The notes beneath the pieces are model-generated. The model ran no database searches and was not told where the DNA came from. It was given only the letters and a program-made list of their open reading frames with translations. From Antedon mediterranea (Eukaryota > Echinodermata > Crinoidea > Comatulida > Antedonidae): a DNA stretch of 64,000 nucleotides. This document shows positions 36,001 through 46,848 of the stretch, piece by piece. Positions within the stretch are counted from its first letter, which is position 1, and each line of letters opens with the position of its first letter. Location: the NCBI RefSeq assembly GCF_964355755.1, contig NC_092677.1:10438601-10502600 (forward strand). The letters run 5' to 3'. The translations under genes were made by a program, and so were the position numbers.

Positions 36001-38922
36001 CAAATACGGTAGTGCTATGACATCATCATGTCCATATATGGGCACATCACATTTTTTGTCACATAAAGTTTGATAGTGTGGAAAGAGTTAAGAAGTGTTG
36101 TTTTCATTCTCTACAACCTAAATCTTTATCAACATTATTCAACTGACCTTTCTAACAGCATCTAATTCATCTTCTGTGTCTATTTCGCTACTGTCTAAAG
36201 ATTCACTACCAATTGCACGCCCTCGAACACCTATATATTTACACACAAAAACAAAAAGTAAAATGATATACATAAAACTATATAAAATCAGTATTACAAT
36301 TATACCATCAGATAATAAGATGATGAGTAAGTGATGATTGGTTTGAGTCCCACCCGAGAATTACTTGTGAATTGTATTCTTAATGTGGTTAGTATAAAGT
36401 AAAAATTACGTCAGAGTAGTGCAAAACATCTGACCAATGATGAGTGAGATAAAACATGTGCACACCTTGAGACAATCTTTCAGGAATTCCTGATTTGCGA
36501 ACACTGTGATTAGTTTTAGTAAATTTCTTTTGCCTAGTTAGGGCAGCATCCTGCCAGCTTCCTTCGCTTCCCTCCGACGGTCTCCTTGCGCCAAGTGGTG
36601 GGCTCTTCTGCGAAGGCTTAAATGGAAGACTTGATCCCAGGCTAGAACCTGTTAAATTAAACTCGCTTCCAGTATTTTGAAGCGACACTGAATTTGTTGT
36701 CTGGTTTGGAAGATTAACATCTTTACTGTTTTGTTCTTGCCCCTGTGAGGGCAGCCTTGGTGGGAATATCTCTTCACCATCACCACTGCCAGGTCGTGGA
36801 ATATTTGCCATAGGACTGTGTTCAAAGAACATGGAGTCAAGCTTCTCTAGTGGGAATTTTCTTGCACTACCTATCAATAGAAAATTTTGAAAATTAAATA
36901 AAAGAGTGGAAAAGTATACCTGGTATTTTTCAGAAATCATTTGCAAAATGTACAGTAATACGATAACAAAAACTGAAAGGTGCTAAAAGTAATTTTCAAT
37001 TCTGAAAAACTGGGTTGACAGAAAATTAATATATTCATTTTCTAACTACCATAAACTTTTTTTTTTTGCACAAGTCACATCTTTAATTACACTCAATAAA
37101 AATACATAATGTTTAGCATTCTCTAGTACTGTATCTAAATTCTCATCTGCATCTAATAAGGCCTTACTACTTAAAACCTAACCTTTCATGATACAGGCAC
37201 CACATGTGATATACATGAAATGCTGTATTCAGAATTTTCATATGATACTGGATAAATATTGTCTTATGTAGAAATACATGTAAATAATTGTTAAAATATC
37301 GTTTACCTGAATACTTATGTTGCATTGAATTATTTTGAATATCTTTGGTTTGTGAATGATCAGATTCTCGTTTTGCTCCCACAATGCTAAAATGTGATCG
37401 GTTATTATTAACTTGCTTACTATCAAAATCAACATCTCTACTCTGTAACAAGTCAGGCGGTCGTGATTTATTCGACTTAATCATGCAATCGACACAATCT
37501 CCAGCAACATCATTGGGACTATGGTGTTCTTTACAATTGCCAATTGTGTTATTGTCAATGCTATGTCCTACTGTATCAAAGAATTCAAATTTATCAAAGT
37601 GCTGTGGGTCACCTTCATTGCTGAAGGCAGATAGTGGGGTGTCTGGAGTGAGGGTTGTATCTAGTTCAGGCCTTTCTTTGAGGTCACCATGACTGCTTTT
37701 GATTGGACTGCCAATTTGAAGAAGGCTACCAGAGAGATCTAAAATATAAGAAAAAAAAATGATGATGGTAGGAGTGAGACTACCAAAACATGCAAAGTAT
37801 GGGCTACCAATAAATGTCAGCTAAAAAGTACCTTATTTTTATTCAAACATATTTAAAAAATGGCAAAAGTATTCCTACTTTCTAGGAGTTTTATCCAATA
37901 ATCTATATTGTTTTGACAACTCTTATAACATGACCACAGTGCTTATTTTGCCATTTTCCCTTAACTGGTAGTTGATTTGTAATTTTTGTAAAGACTGTAT
38001 ATTTTTTTTTTAATATGGAAAAGGTACAGTACTATTTTACTGTTAGCAAATCTACTTACTACTGTTTAGTCATTCAGAATTGATTTTAGTCGGTAAGTAT
38101 ACAGACTTAAAGTTCTGCCTTTATTTAATTTTAGTAATATATATATCAGTAAATATTAATAATGAAATTAGAAAATATATCTCACCATGCATAGAATCTA
38201 TTGACAGTATACCTAGAGAAGATCCTGTATTATTCAAGCCTATACTCTCTCGGCCAAGACTACCTCGACCCAGGTCAGTTTGTATGCTTAACGATAAGTT
38301 TGATGATGGCATTTTCTCTAGCATATCAGAAAGGTTATGAGTCTTTAAGAAATTGTCAATATCACTAGAGCTATTTGAATCAAGGCTGTCAAGTAAACCT
38401 TTGGTTTTCAATTTTTTCTTGCTTTGTTCGATGCTATCGGTGCTTGGATTATCCTGGTAGAATTGTGATGGATTGTGGTTATATTGTTTTGGATTTGACG
38501 ATAGCTGTTGTTGACCATAAAATGATCCTCTTGCATCATCATCTAAATATCTGTAGAAAAATAAGGAGAAATGAAATCAATTTATAAACATTTGAAATAA
38601 AAAATGTTGGTGCTAACAATTAACATCAAAAGCCTACAAGTGCCTTTTTATTTAACATACAGTTAAGCTCCTGGGCTAATTTAATTAACAATTTTTAAAT
38701 TATTTTATTGTAAAATAAAAATTTAATATAACATTAACAATTAAAACATAAATTATTGAGACATACTCACTCCTGATATTTATGAGTTTTCATTACAGTT
38801 GACGCTGCCATGGGGGCGCCAGGCGATGAGTCCATAGACATGTCGACGGGGGTCTTGCGAGAACTTGGTCCTCCTATAAGAGACTCATCTAAATACATCT
38901 GAGACGCTGTTGGCCGTGCCAT
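14209..38922 (-). CDS. CEP192: CEP192 / SPD-2 centrosomal scaffold, 35 coding exons
   Basis: Centrosomal protein of 192 kDa. In other animals it recruits pericentriolar material, Aurora A, PLK1 and PLK4 to centrioles. Joining 35 exons at GT-AG sites gives one open frame of 9,093 nt (3,030 residues), with every exon phase agreeing. It is longer than my recollection of human CEP192 (about 2,540). Family signatures recalled from the vertebrate protein appear in the right order: VYLDDDGQVVNDLAF (exon 11), SIGRFMEGRTEALGSL (exon 14), STIASAI with LAAMILALSNK (exon 16), CCVGIAAQ and SINGEE (exon 17), VNRGRATVPIRI (exon 19), SGYGGVSNIIL with NTGSRTAFVK (exon 25), FYGDEITRHQYR (exon 26), WPGHCLTVTPQ (exon 29), FRATYSAFR (exon 31) and KFLSPKPPF (exon 35). 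The start is the first in-frame ATG of exon 1; a 5' non-coding exon is not excluded. The stop is at 14209-14211. Exon coordinates are in the four part entries. Confidence 0.95.
15280..15335. repeat. tRNA-like (SINE-type) fragment in a CEP192 intron
   Basis: Contains gacttgaatccacaacctcc followed by gatcactagcctgg, which resembles the B-box half of a minus-strand tRNA-derived repeat. A near match (ccacaacctacagatcgctagcctgg) occurs at 57355-57380. Confidence 0.4.
16323..16484. repeat. M1 inverted-repeat element (CEP192 intron 31)
   Basis: Begins aagctctgtctacactatca and ends tgtagacagagctt. The internal ggacatgctgatgtt and ttgggcatatcactaccata are family-typical. Confidence 0.88.
16784..16924. 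repeat. M1 inverted-repeat element (CEP192 intron 30)
   Basis: Full-length copy with both ends (gctctgtctacactatcaaa ... gtgtaaacagagc). TTAA follows the right end. Confidence 0.9.
18201..18285. repeat. Truncated M1 element (CEP192 intron 29)
   Basis: The left end (gctctgtc) is joined directly to catgtccatatatgg, so the left internal half is deleted. The right end agtgtagacagagctt is intact. Confidence 0.75.
18660..18780. repeat. Possible retroelement 3' remnant (CEP192 intron 28)
   Basis: Contains gacatgtttcgagaaactat then tctcatcatcagaac. This type of motif (cleared on the opposite strand as ctgatgatgagaa...cgaaacatgtc) is often seen near ends of Penelope-like or other retroelements. No coding remnant is visible. 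Confidence 0.35.
19091..19205. repeat. Degraded M1 element (CEP192 intron 27)
   Basis: Has acactatcaatggacatg, the paired cactaccatattt blocks and a decayed right end (aaagtttcataatgtaagtg). Confidence 0.7.
19799..19893. repeat. Degraded M1 element (CEP192 intron 26)
   Basis: Internal tatatggacatgacatcata and right half gtcacataaagtttgagagt are present; the left end is missing. Confidence 0.7.
22557..22720. repeat. M1 inverted-repeat element (CEP192 intron 19)
   Basis: Both ends are present (ctctgtctgcactatcagac ... gatagtgtagacagagctt) with a full internal region. Confidence 0.9.
23189..23320. repeat. Degraded M1 element (CEP192 intron 18)
   Basis: Left end agctacactatcaaacttta, internal ccatatatggacac and a decayed right end. 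Confidence 0.7.
24202..24399. mobile_element. 198-bp palindromic GC-rich MITE (CEP192 intron 16)
   Basis: Terminal inverted repeats of at least 40 bp start taaagggcctttcacacctg and continue through ccggcacggttccggtccgg. The ends fit a TA target duplication (TA-aagggcc ... ggccctt-TA). It is sharply more GC-rich than its AT-rich surroundings and carries no coding frame. Confidence 0.88.
24574..27198 (-). CDS. CEP192: CEP192 part 3: giant exon 16 (2,625 nt)
   Basis: This exon encodes 875 residues (about 1004-1878) without interruption. The conserved STIASAI...LAAMILALSNK helix lies near residues 1070-1100. The rest is low-complexity, Ser/Lys/Arg/Gln-rich and highly charged, with many RS, SP and KS sites. 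It ends in a Ser/Thr/Pro/Gly-rich stretch just before the first ASH/PapD-like module. Most of the length excess over vertebrate CEP192 appears to be in this exon (inference from recalled length). Confidence 0.93.
27550..35480 (-). CDS. CEP192: CEP192 part 2: exons 6-15
   Basis: Exons: 35333-35480, 30798-31000, 30565-30615 (a 51-nt exon), 29894-30268, 29603-29801, 29130-29237, 28915-28995, 28500-28564, 28022-28213, 27550-27700, covering residues 480-1003. Exon 7 has a Gly-run (GDGGGGGDGMSDGED). Exons 11-12 (VYLDDDGQVVNDLAF, then FEDFISGED) and exon 14 (RISIGRFMEGRTEALGSL) match conserved blocks of the vertebrate protein. Exon 13 contains a KEN tripeptide. Intron 6 is 4.3 kb and is mostly one transposon. 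The 51-nt exon 8 (LPNVSNGGDLDQDVSGM) was placed because it has flanking AG/GT and fits phase 0 on both sides. Confidence 0.87.
27935..28015. repeat. tRNA-like (SINE-type) fragment in a CEP192 intron
   Basis: Contains gatttgaactcagtaccctg and ggattaggagccgagcagat, the pattern of a minus-strand tRNA B-box and anticodon arm, immediately upstream of exon 14's donor side. Confidence 0.4.
28259..28404. repeat. M1 inverted-repeat element (CEP192 intron 13)
   Basis: Ends gctctgtctacactatcaaa and gatagtgtacacagagc are each flanked by TTAA (gTTAAgctc ... gagcaTTAA), suggesting a TTAA target duplication. Confidence 0.9.
29269..29421. repeat. M1 inverted-repeat element (CEP192 intron 10)
   Basis: Left end aagctctgtctacaatatcg preceded by TTAA. 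The right end is partly lost after ataaactttgatag. Confidence 0.85.
33270..33697. mobile_element. Nested MITE-like insertion with ggaggt/ggccac ends
   Basis: The left end, cagttgaacctcccgtaagt then ggccac, is mirrored by the right end, gtccgttaagggaggtggcc then gctg. The insert interrupts the internal repeats of the 3.8-kb element, so it arrived later. Confidence 0.65.
34397..34411 (+). repeat. G15 homopolymer
   Basis: Fifteen consecutive G on the plus strand inside a G-rich stretch (34080-34430), a possible G-quadruplex or assembly-length-uncertain site. Confidence 0.8.
35931..36089. repeat. M1 inverted-repeat element (CEP192 intron 5)
   Basis: Both ends are recognisable (gctctgtctacactataaaa ... 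tttgatagtgtggaaagagt) with an intact middle. Confidence 0.88.
36148..38922 (-). CDS. CEP192: CEP192 part 1: exons 1-5, N-terminal disordered region
   Basis: Exons in transcript order: 38771-38922, 38186-38550, 37307-37738, 36466-36870, 36148-36230, covering residues 1-479. The start context is ttaaaATGGC. The sequence is Ser/Asp/Gly-rich and looks disordered, with many Ser-Pro/Thr-Pro sites (for example RKTPVDMSMDSSPG in exon 1). Exon 5 carries an acidic cluster, LDSSEIDTEDELDAV. By position and composition it may correspond to the acidic PLK4-binding segment of vertebrate CEP192, but that is inference. Phases at the exon ends are 2, 1, 1, 1, 0. Confidence 0.88.
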
Positions 38923-39234
38923 TTTAACCAAAGTAATTTATCCTTGAACACAATATATTATATATACAATGAACTGTCTTACTTTACTGTAGGCCTATAC
39001 TAGGCCTATACTAGGATAGTGTAGAGAGTCAATCATGAATACGCTTATTTATTGGATTTATTTTCTACTATAAACTAGAAAGCCACTACGAGAGTGCATA
39101 CCTCCGCCTACTGTAAAATTCTCCTACATAAGATTTCTCCGGTAAAAAAAAAAATATATATATATTTGTGTGTGTCTTAATGCTGTTTGTGATTTAGGCT
39201 AATTTCACTACAAGCATATGTATGCGAGTTTGGT

Positions 39235-39550
39235 GTAATGGTTATGTAACAAGCCTTTCAATTAACAATAGCTTCAGTTGACTAACAATAGAATAGCAAC
39301 GCGAAAATCAAACGAGTGAATTTGAAAAGAAATAGGTTTTTGAAACTACTCGCATCAAAAAACGTGCACATTAAATCAAATTATGTTATAAAATTACAAA
39401 TCACAAATTATAACTCTTGGCTCTTGTTAAAAAATGAAGTTTTTTGGACAAGTAGCTCTCGAGAAAATGCAATTTCAGTTTACTTGTTACTTTAAGACTG
39501 CTCGCCGGCTTTTGAAAAATTCTGTCCTATCTTTTAACACTAGCAGGTCT
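39235..39550 (+). repeat. Direct repeat copy 1
   Basis: About 315 bp, matched at 40245-40530. Shared blocks include gactaacaatagaa, gtgaatttgaaaagaa, acaaatcacaaattataact and ctgtcctatcttttaacact then agcaggtct. Confidence 0.9.
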
Positions 39551-40244
39551 AAAAAAGTATACTTTTTACGCATCAGGACTATATACATGAAAAGTAATTT
39601 TAATCGTTAATTATTAGAACAAGATCAGTATCAATTTAACAGTGAAGTACTTTCGATTAACAACAAACAAAATATTCAAAATATATTCAGGAACCATGGC
39701 GGTACGGTAACTTTATATTTTCTAGGCCCCCAACAAAGTATGATCGCGACGAACAACGCACTTCATCGCGTGACAAGAAAGCGCTAGGCCCCCTAAACAT
39801 TCCATCGCGTGGTGAATTTCCGCATCTGCCATTGTCGCTATGGCGTGACGTAGTTCAAGTCGAACTTGCGCGAAGAAAATAATGTAATTTGTATACGGTT
39901 GTAAATAAAGATTATTTTCATTATTATAACTTATACCAATGTATACTTAATTAAGCTAATATAAAAATAGATATTTCATTTTTCAATATCTGGCCAATAT
40001 AACAACTCAATGACTGTTACGTTTTTCATAAACATCGTTTAAAAACCATTTAGTCGACCATTTAGCCTGCCCCCTCCAGGACTAAAAAAATCGATCAAAA
40101 TTCGTCTCGATTTAGTCGAGGTTGGCCTGAATTAGTCGGCGATTTAGTAGAAGTTCGGTTTATGAATTAAAATGACGTCATTTTTAAAGTTTTAGCTTGA
40201 ACTACGACTAAAGTCCGGTTTAAGAATACGGGCGTGTGTGTTCA

Positions 40245-40530
40245 ACTAACAATAGCTTCACTCGACTAACAATAGAACAGCAACGCGACAAACAGATGGG
40301 TGAATTTGAAAAGAATTAGGTTTTTTAAACTATTCGCATCAAAAAACCTGTATATTAAATCAACTTATGTTTTAAAATTACAAATCACAAATTATAACTC
40401 TTGCCTCTTGTACAAAAATGAAGTTTTTTGGAAGAGTAGTTCTCGAGAAAATGCAATTTTAGTTTACTTATTAATTTAAGACTGCTCACCGGCTTTTGGT
40501 AATTCTGTCCTATCTTTTAACACTAGCAGG
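40245..40530 (+). repeat. Direct repeat copy 2
   Basis: Second copy, about 1.0 kb downstream of the first and in the same orientation, with scattered substitutions and indels. Further on, it runs into a segment ending tacctccttggcggaggta (about 40770). A similar cctccgcc text lies left of copy 1 at about 39108. Both may be parts of one mobile-element family. Confidence 0.9.
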
Positions 40531-42647
40531 TCTGAAAATAATTTTTAAAAGTGGTCCAGAATTGGGACCGTGGTTCAGATTTTAACAAAAATTGGGCAGT
40601 GTCGTCCTTGCACCAGGTGACATGTATGGTAGTAATTTGGAGTCATTCGAATCAAAACTGTGAGCGCTAGAGTGATGACAAACAAACACAAAAACCAAAC
40701 AGATCAACATACTTGGCCAATTTTCAATTTGGCCAAGTAACAAACAAACACATGCTACCGATTACATATACCTCCTTGGCGGAGGTAAATTAGGCCTAGC
40801 TAGTCTAGCCTAGCCTAGTACTGTAAAATAAAATATTTAATTTGCATGCCATGCATGTCGTGTCCTAGCCTAGCTTATGTCCTCTATGACCTATTCAGTT
40901 TGATTGATAATGATTGCAATATATAACATTATATGAAAGGAAGATGCACTATTTATCTAGGCATAGGCCTAGGCCACTGTCAGTGAGTGACAGTGTCATT
41001 CATACACAGCGCGTAGGTAGGAAGAGATTAGGTTTCCCCTGTCGCAGTTGGAGTAAGAAGAGGTGAGGTAAACAACAATATGGGCCTAACTTTACAAGCC
41101 TTAAATTACTTACTAAACATTCAATTTAACTAGATATGCCCCTTAATTACCTAAATAATATTATTTATCATTTATGTGTATAAAATCAAACTTAAATCAA
41201 AAACTAAACATTGTTTTTAATGAATAAATATATTTCATTTGCTCACTATTTTCTATTTTGCGCTTTGACATTCCGCCATTCTTTGATTATAAAACGCCCT
41301 CTACAGACTTTACTACCGACCAATCAAAACTTCACGTCTTAATTTTTTCCCCCGCATAAAAAAAATGTATTCATTCATTAGTCCAGTTCCCTATGTATTT
41401 TCGTGTGCAAATCATGGGGAAAGAGTAAACATTGCGTTTTATAATTATTTGAAGCATGCTGGTTTATAAAAACCTATGTTGTCAAATTTCTAAATTCATC
41501 TTTTAACCTCTGAACTCAATTTGAATATTTTGACCCATTGAAAAGAAAATGGTCATATCTTTGCAACGTTTAGATTAAATGAAATAATTTTCAAATTATT
41601 GGAAAGATGCATAATAATATTCGTTCTAATCGAAAAGTTAGTCCAAAAATGGCCGGAAGTAGGATTTTTGGCATATGCAAATTTATAACGTAACGATTAG
41701 AATGACGTAATATGAAGCGCGTATAAGACTATACTATTGTCACCTTTGATTACTCCGTGTAGATTTGTGGCATAACAGGTAGTGCTCTAGTAACTATCGT
41801 TTGGATTCTCTCAGCTCTACTAGCTAGGGTTCGAATCTCTACGGATTTCTTTTTTTAAAAATAAATATAAAATGTTCTTCTTTTATTTTGAAAAAGATAT
41901 TTAGGGAGTCAAGTTAATTTAGGATATGCAGGGGCTGGTCCTGCAGACTTATATTCTTTCCATATTTCGAAGTTCAATTTCCGGCGGGGGCACATGATGG
42001 CAACTCTATTTTTCTAACAACCATGGTGGGCTGGTCCTGTAGACTTATAATTTCGTTTCATATTGTTTTTATTTAACCATGTTTCATGGGGGTAGCCCAT
42101 TCAGCAAAGCTGGTCATTGGCGCCCTCGACAATACAATACAAACAGTAAAAATACATTATCATAAACAAATTAATTATAAAAAAAAAATACTATAAATAT
42201 AAACAATTGTGATAAAATTCAAAACTCAAAAATTAAATTCAATATAAATTATACACAAAGTGACGAGTTCAAATCTAGTTTTTTGTGGAGTTATGGGAAA
42301 ATAGGAATTTAAACGTGCGTTTTTAAAAAATAATTTAATATCATGGATCTAATACCAAATCCGCATGATCTAGCAATTCAATCCGCATGATCTAGGTCTA
42401 CGTTTTACCCATGATATTAGAATTGATTTGTAAATTTTAGACTAGAGCTTACTTAATTATTGTATGATAATTATCAAAATACACAATTAACAAATCAAAC
42501 CTAACACAGAGAAGAATGATTGGAAGTACATTGTATCTTGGGCCCACATAGTAAAACAATTCATGCGTGACGCGTTGCTTAGTGACTGTACACTTCCGTA
42601 TTTGTCATTGATTATATCAATAAAGTCACCAGTTTATACCTAACAAA

Positions 42648-45600
42648 ATGGCGCTCGGTTTATCTCATAAAAACAACTTAAATACATGGTTATCGTGGCT
42701 TATGTCCATCAGTCATTTGGTGGTGTTATTTGCAACGTTTACAGAAGGAATTGACGTTGGTAAGAGACTTGAATTGTTCGTACTTAATGCTTTATTACCT
42801 TGATACTTAACAGCTACAATAATTACAGTAATCACAGCTAGTGCTAACAGTTATATATCCCTAGCTGCATTAATTAAATAAACTAGATGGCACGCTCGCT
42901 TCGCTCGCGTACCATCTAGGTCGTGCCCACAGATGGTTCTCGAATACACAGTATTTTCCAGCGAGAAAAAAATGGAGATTTCAAATGTACGTACTGCAGG
43001 ACTATAATACATTGTCGTTTACAGAAACGAATAAATATACACGATGATTTATGAAGTCAGCTAAAATTAGCACCCTGGGAATTACTTCCGAGAGAGAAAC
43101 AAAATGAGTCAATTTTTTTTTATTTGGATTCATTTAAACAAACCCAATTTGTGTTTTGTATGTAACATTAAGTGTTGAGGGATGGGGAAGAAGATAGGTA
43201 CAAAGAGGAAACATTTTAAAATATATTCTTATCCACTCAGTAACGAAATATTGTTTTTAATGTTTTATAGGCCTATAAATAATATACCACTAAATACAGT
43301 AAAACATTTACGATTTAATACTTTGTTAAAACTCTCACTGTCATAGTCGATTGAAATAGTAAAGTACATGTAACGATACACCACTACGTACGTTTATATA
43401 TTTTTTAATTATTAATTAATACAAACGTTGAGAAGCAACTGTCAGTAATAACGTTTATTTATTTGTATATTATATGTTTATAATCTAACAGTAGGGCCTA
43501 CCCACACTCACAGTAATAAAGTTTATTTGTATATTTGTTTATATTATATCTAGCAGTACCAACACTCACAGTAAGAAATTTGCGATTCAAATTGCGATCA
43601 AAAGTGGTTAATACCTTAACAGTATTGTACAGCATTGCAATACTATTTATGTTTATTCTCCAAGGGGGCCCATAAATCTAAATCTATACCTCTATGGTTA
43701 AACCAAATAATTTGGAATGTTCCATTCATCACAACTCAATAAATTTGTAAAAACGTATATTACATGTATCAAAATAGCATTTTTTAAAGAAAATCGGCCT
43801 GTCTTCAACATTATGATGCTGTACTCGAGCAGTTCAACCGGTTTTCATCTATTAAAAACAATTATCGTAGGAGGAGATAGGAAAATGCGAAGCGTCCTCG
43901 TATTATTGTGTGCGGGTATTTTTCAAGTTGGACATCCATTAGACAGTGTATACCACGATCGGAAAACACCCCTATTTGGGGAAAATCGTTGAACCTAAAT
44001 TCGTTTTAATCGTCAATAACTAATTATCTAACTCAATTTAATTAGTAAACAGGGTTACATCAGGTGGTTAAAATCAGTACCGAAAGTACGAACCAACTTT
44101 ATATACCATCGAGTAAACATTCTAGAAGTAATGCGCGATTTACCGAATTTTGCCCTTACGTAAATTTATATATAGATACGGCCTAAGGCTACATATCCCG
44201 TCGAAGTTTGTAATTTAATATTGTGGTATCTCAACGTTGTGAATATAAGCAAACTGCCTTGATAGGCTACGATCGTTACCGTTTATTTTAATCACTCTAA
44301 ATTGTTGTTCCACTCCACCCCGAATTCAACAGTACACGTCGTCAATGTCATTCCAATCATATAATAATTATATGATTGTAAATATAACCATTCCTAATCT
44401 CACAATGACAATTAACGTACATACATAGTTCAGACAATGTTAGAGATGCACTACTGTTTATTCGTTTATTCAATAATAAATATTCCACACATATATTAAA
44501 AATACATAAAAATTATATTAACGCGTTTGATAGTAATTAATAAAAACATAGTATGTGTGGAAGGAAACCTAATATAAGTTTACGCCTAGACTCTCAGAAA
44601 TAAGTGAAGTACTGTACAGTAACAAAGAAGTTGGGAAGAAAAAGATACAATATACGATATAGGCCTATTATAACAAGGCCATATGCATGGCTGCTGCAGT
44701 CGCGTGCTCAAGTTAGTGTTTACCGATCAACCGACCAACCGACCGACACTGTAGAGTCGCGCTGCACGCAACTAAAAAAGGAAGGGCAATAGAAAAAGCG
44801 AGAACACCGGAAAGTCGAGATACTCAGGTCTTATATAAGCAACAGACCGGTTATATATGACAAAAGTAAATAATGTTACTATATAATTATTATATTTACT
44901 TTTAGACTACCTAACCACAAACTGTAACAACACAATAACAGCACAGAAAGGCGGTATAATTGAACCCGAATCCCGCCTCTTTTATTCGAATAACGTCGAC
45001 TGCATATCTAGTCTGAAAGCCCCAGAAGGTAGTCAACTTCTGCTCCAATTTTACCGCTTTAGTTTAGAAGACTATGTAAATAACCAGTGTGCTGATAAGT
45101 TAGTTGTTTACGACGGTCTTGCTCCTAACAGTAGCAGACGGTTGACAGAAGAATTATGTGGTCGAATTCGTCCGGAAAACGTTGAATCGACGGGTGAGTC
45201 CGTTACTATTGAGTTCGTATCGGACGAGGATGGCCAATCGACTGGATTCGGGATCTTCTATACTATATTTAGAGACGGTAAGTTTTTTTTTATACTAGAG
45301 GTGAAATCGTTACAACTCCTCATCAATATATCACTTTGCAATTATTAGGAGTATCATTGTCTCTGATGTCATTAGCGTCATATTAGTCACCATCAACCAT
45401 CAACTTTCCCTTATATCACCATCTCACTGTTTTTTCTCTCACACAGCTCCATGTAGCGAAGATGAATTTGAATGCGACAACGGTAAATGTATCGCAGCAT
45501 CTTTAAAGTGCGATACGTATGATATGTGTGGAGATAACAGTGACGAAGCGAACTGTGGTAAGAATAATATTTCTGTAGTTGCTTGAGCTTGATTACGGGG

Positions 45601-46848
45601 CGCCGTTCGGGACTCATTTTCTCGACAAAATACAATCCCGAACAGCGCCCCGTACTACTTGAAATGTCATTCTTTTATTTGACTGAAGTGAATTACAAGT
45701 TAGATACAAGTCATGACGCTTCGGTATACCGTAAATCTTCTAATTGTAACCCTGGGTTATTATTCTTTGATAGTTTTTAAGGTGGGTTAATATTAGAAGG
45801 GGGGTTACTTTTAGAGTAGTGGGTTACTATTAGTAATCTTAAATTAGGCACCCTCAACTTTTCCGGTCAGCAACTCATAGCAAAATAATAAATACGGCTG
45901 CATCATAAGTTTTTATAACTCTAATAGTAACTCCTATGGGTATGGGTTACTATTAGAGCAGTGGGTTACTATTAGAAGATTTACGGTAGGTCCCTCTCTT
46001 TCCGAATGCACCGAGTTCCCCTTTACTAGTGTACACGCGCCGTAATAAGTGTACACTGCTGGACCTCCATTTTAAGTCTCCGAGCAGACTAGGACATCCA
46101 GAGAAAGTCGAGTCGAGTTTGCAATGCCCCATGACCGCTCGGTCACTAGACTCAAAATTCATTCATAATACAACCCTAGTTAATGAGATATTTAAACCAA
46201 ACTCCCTAAAGTAACCTATAACAATAAAATAATATAGAAAAGTGGGCTAACAAGACAATATGAGTCAAGGTAAGAGAAGTGTATGTTTAAGATTGTGACA
46301 CGTTTCAACTTTGTCAATAAACGGGTTTTTCTTTATTGAATTGTCAATGTTCTGAAAACGAGACAAAGCACAGCATGTTGATAAAGTAAAACGATTCTCA
46401 TGAAATGTAGAAACAATCAACAGTGGTTATCTATCCTAAGAAATGTATAAAAACAAATATAAAGTTTAAAGTTATGAATGTATACTTTGACGACGTGACG
46501 ATGTTTTATTGACACTTTTTTTCGTTTCTATTGTCTACTGTACACGCTACTGCGACGCGTTTCAACTTTTGTAAACACAATGTTTGTTTAGGCTTCCTTG
46601 GTTTAAACATTTGTATGTTGCTTTTTGTTTCAGATGAACCAGCTGTGGATGACCGTGGATTGAGTACCGCGGTAATATTTGCTATTCTCGTTGGTAGTAT
46701 TTGCTTCGTCATCGCCGTTATCTATATTGTGTATACGGTTAAAGAAAAGCAACGTCAGAAGAAACTCACAGAACAAATTTTAAAAGAAAGTGTCCTGAAA
46801 CCATCCGACAACAATTATTGTGACAAAGATTTCTGGGGATCTTCTTGA
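42648..46848 (+). CDS. Gene B: CUB-LDLA single-pass membrane protein, 269 aa
   Basis: Four exons, 42648-42759, 44906-45277, 45447-45557 and 46634-46848, all joined in phase 1, giving 269 residues. Exon 1 encodes a signal peptide (hydrophobic [11 protein letters not shown]). Exon 2 is one complete CUB domain (residues about 38-161) with four cysteines, [10 protein letters not shown] and [11 protein letters not shown]. Exon 3 is one LDL-A module (about 162-198) with the canonical calcium cage [10 protein letters not shown]. Exon 4 has a membrane helix (about 208-230) and a 39-residue tail beginning with charged KEKQRQKK. The topology is type I. The CUB/LDLA/TM order recalls NETO-type receptors but with one CUB fewer; orthology is not claimed. 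It lies divergently to CEP192 and convergently to gene C. Its tail lacks the Cys cluster of C and D. Confidence 0.9.
42880..42930. repeat. Short palindromic repeat edge, cgctcgcttcgctcgcg
   Basis: The sequence ctagatggcacgctcgcttc and its continuation to ccatctagg form an imperfect palindrome. Motifs of this kind often mark ends of dispersed invertebrate elements. It lies in intron 1 of gene B. Confidence 0.4.
45597..45651. repeat. Short hairpin in gene B intron 3
   Basis: The sequence ggggcgccgttcgggact pairs with atcccgaacagcgcccc across a short spacer. Confidence 0.7.
45726..45988. mobile_element. 263-bp MITE in gene B intron 3
   Basis: Ends taccgtaaatcttctaatt and attagaagatttacggta are inverted. 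The interior carries several gggttactattag-type repeats. It is non-coding. Confidence 0.85.

Larger units (their letters stand above)
38923..42647. other. Intergenic between CEP192 and gene B (divergent 5' ends)
   Basis: Contains the presumed promoters of two divergently transcribed genes. A TATA-like stretch (tatataatatatt, minus strand) lies at about 38955-38970. A CpG-richer patch at 39715-39880 contains a cAMP-response-like tgacgta and could hold a promoter or non-coding exon. Plus-strand tRNA-like text (gggttcgaatctctacgg) occurs near 41826-41845. Repeated elements are listed separately. No coding frame is supported. Confidence 0.5.

Noticed and set aside
43717-43992. 91-codon plus-strand frame in gene B intron 1
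   Set aside because: Lies within a well-supported intron; no family resemblance and no matching splice sites.
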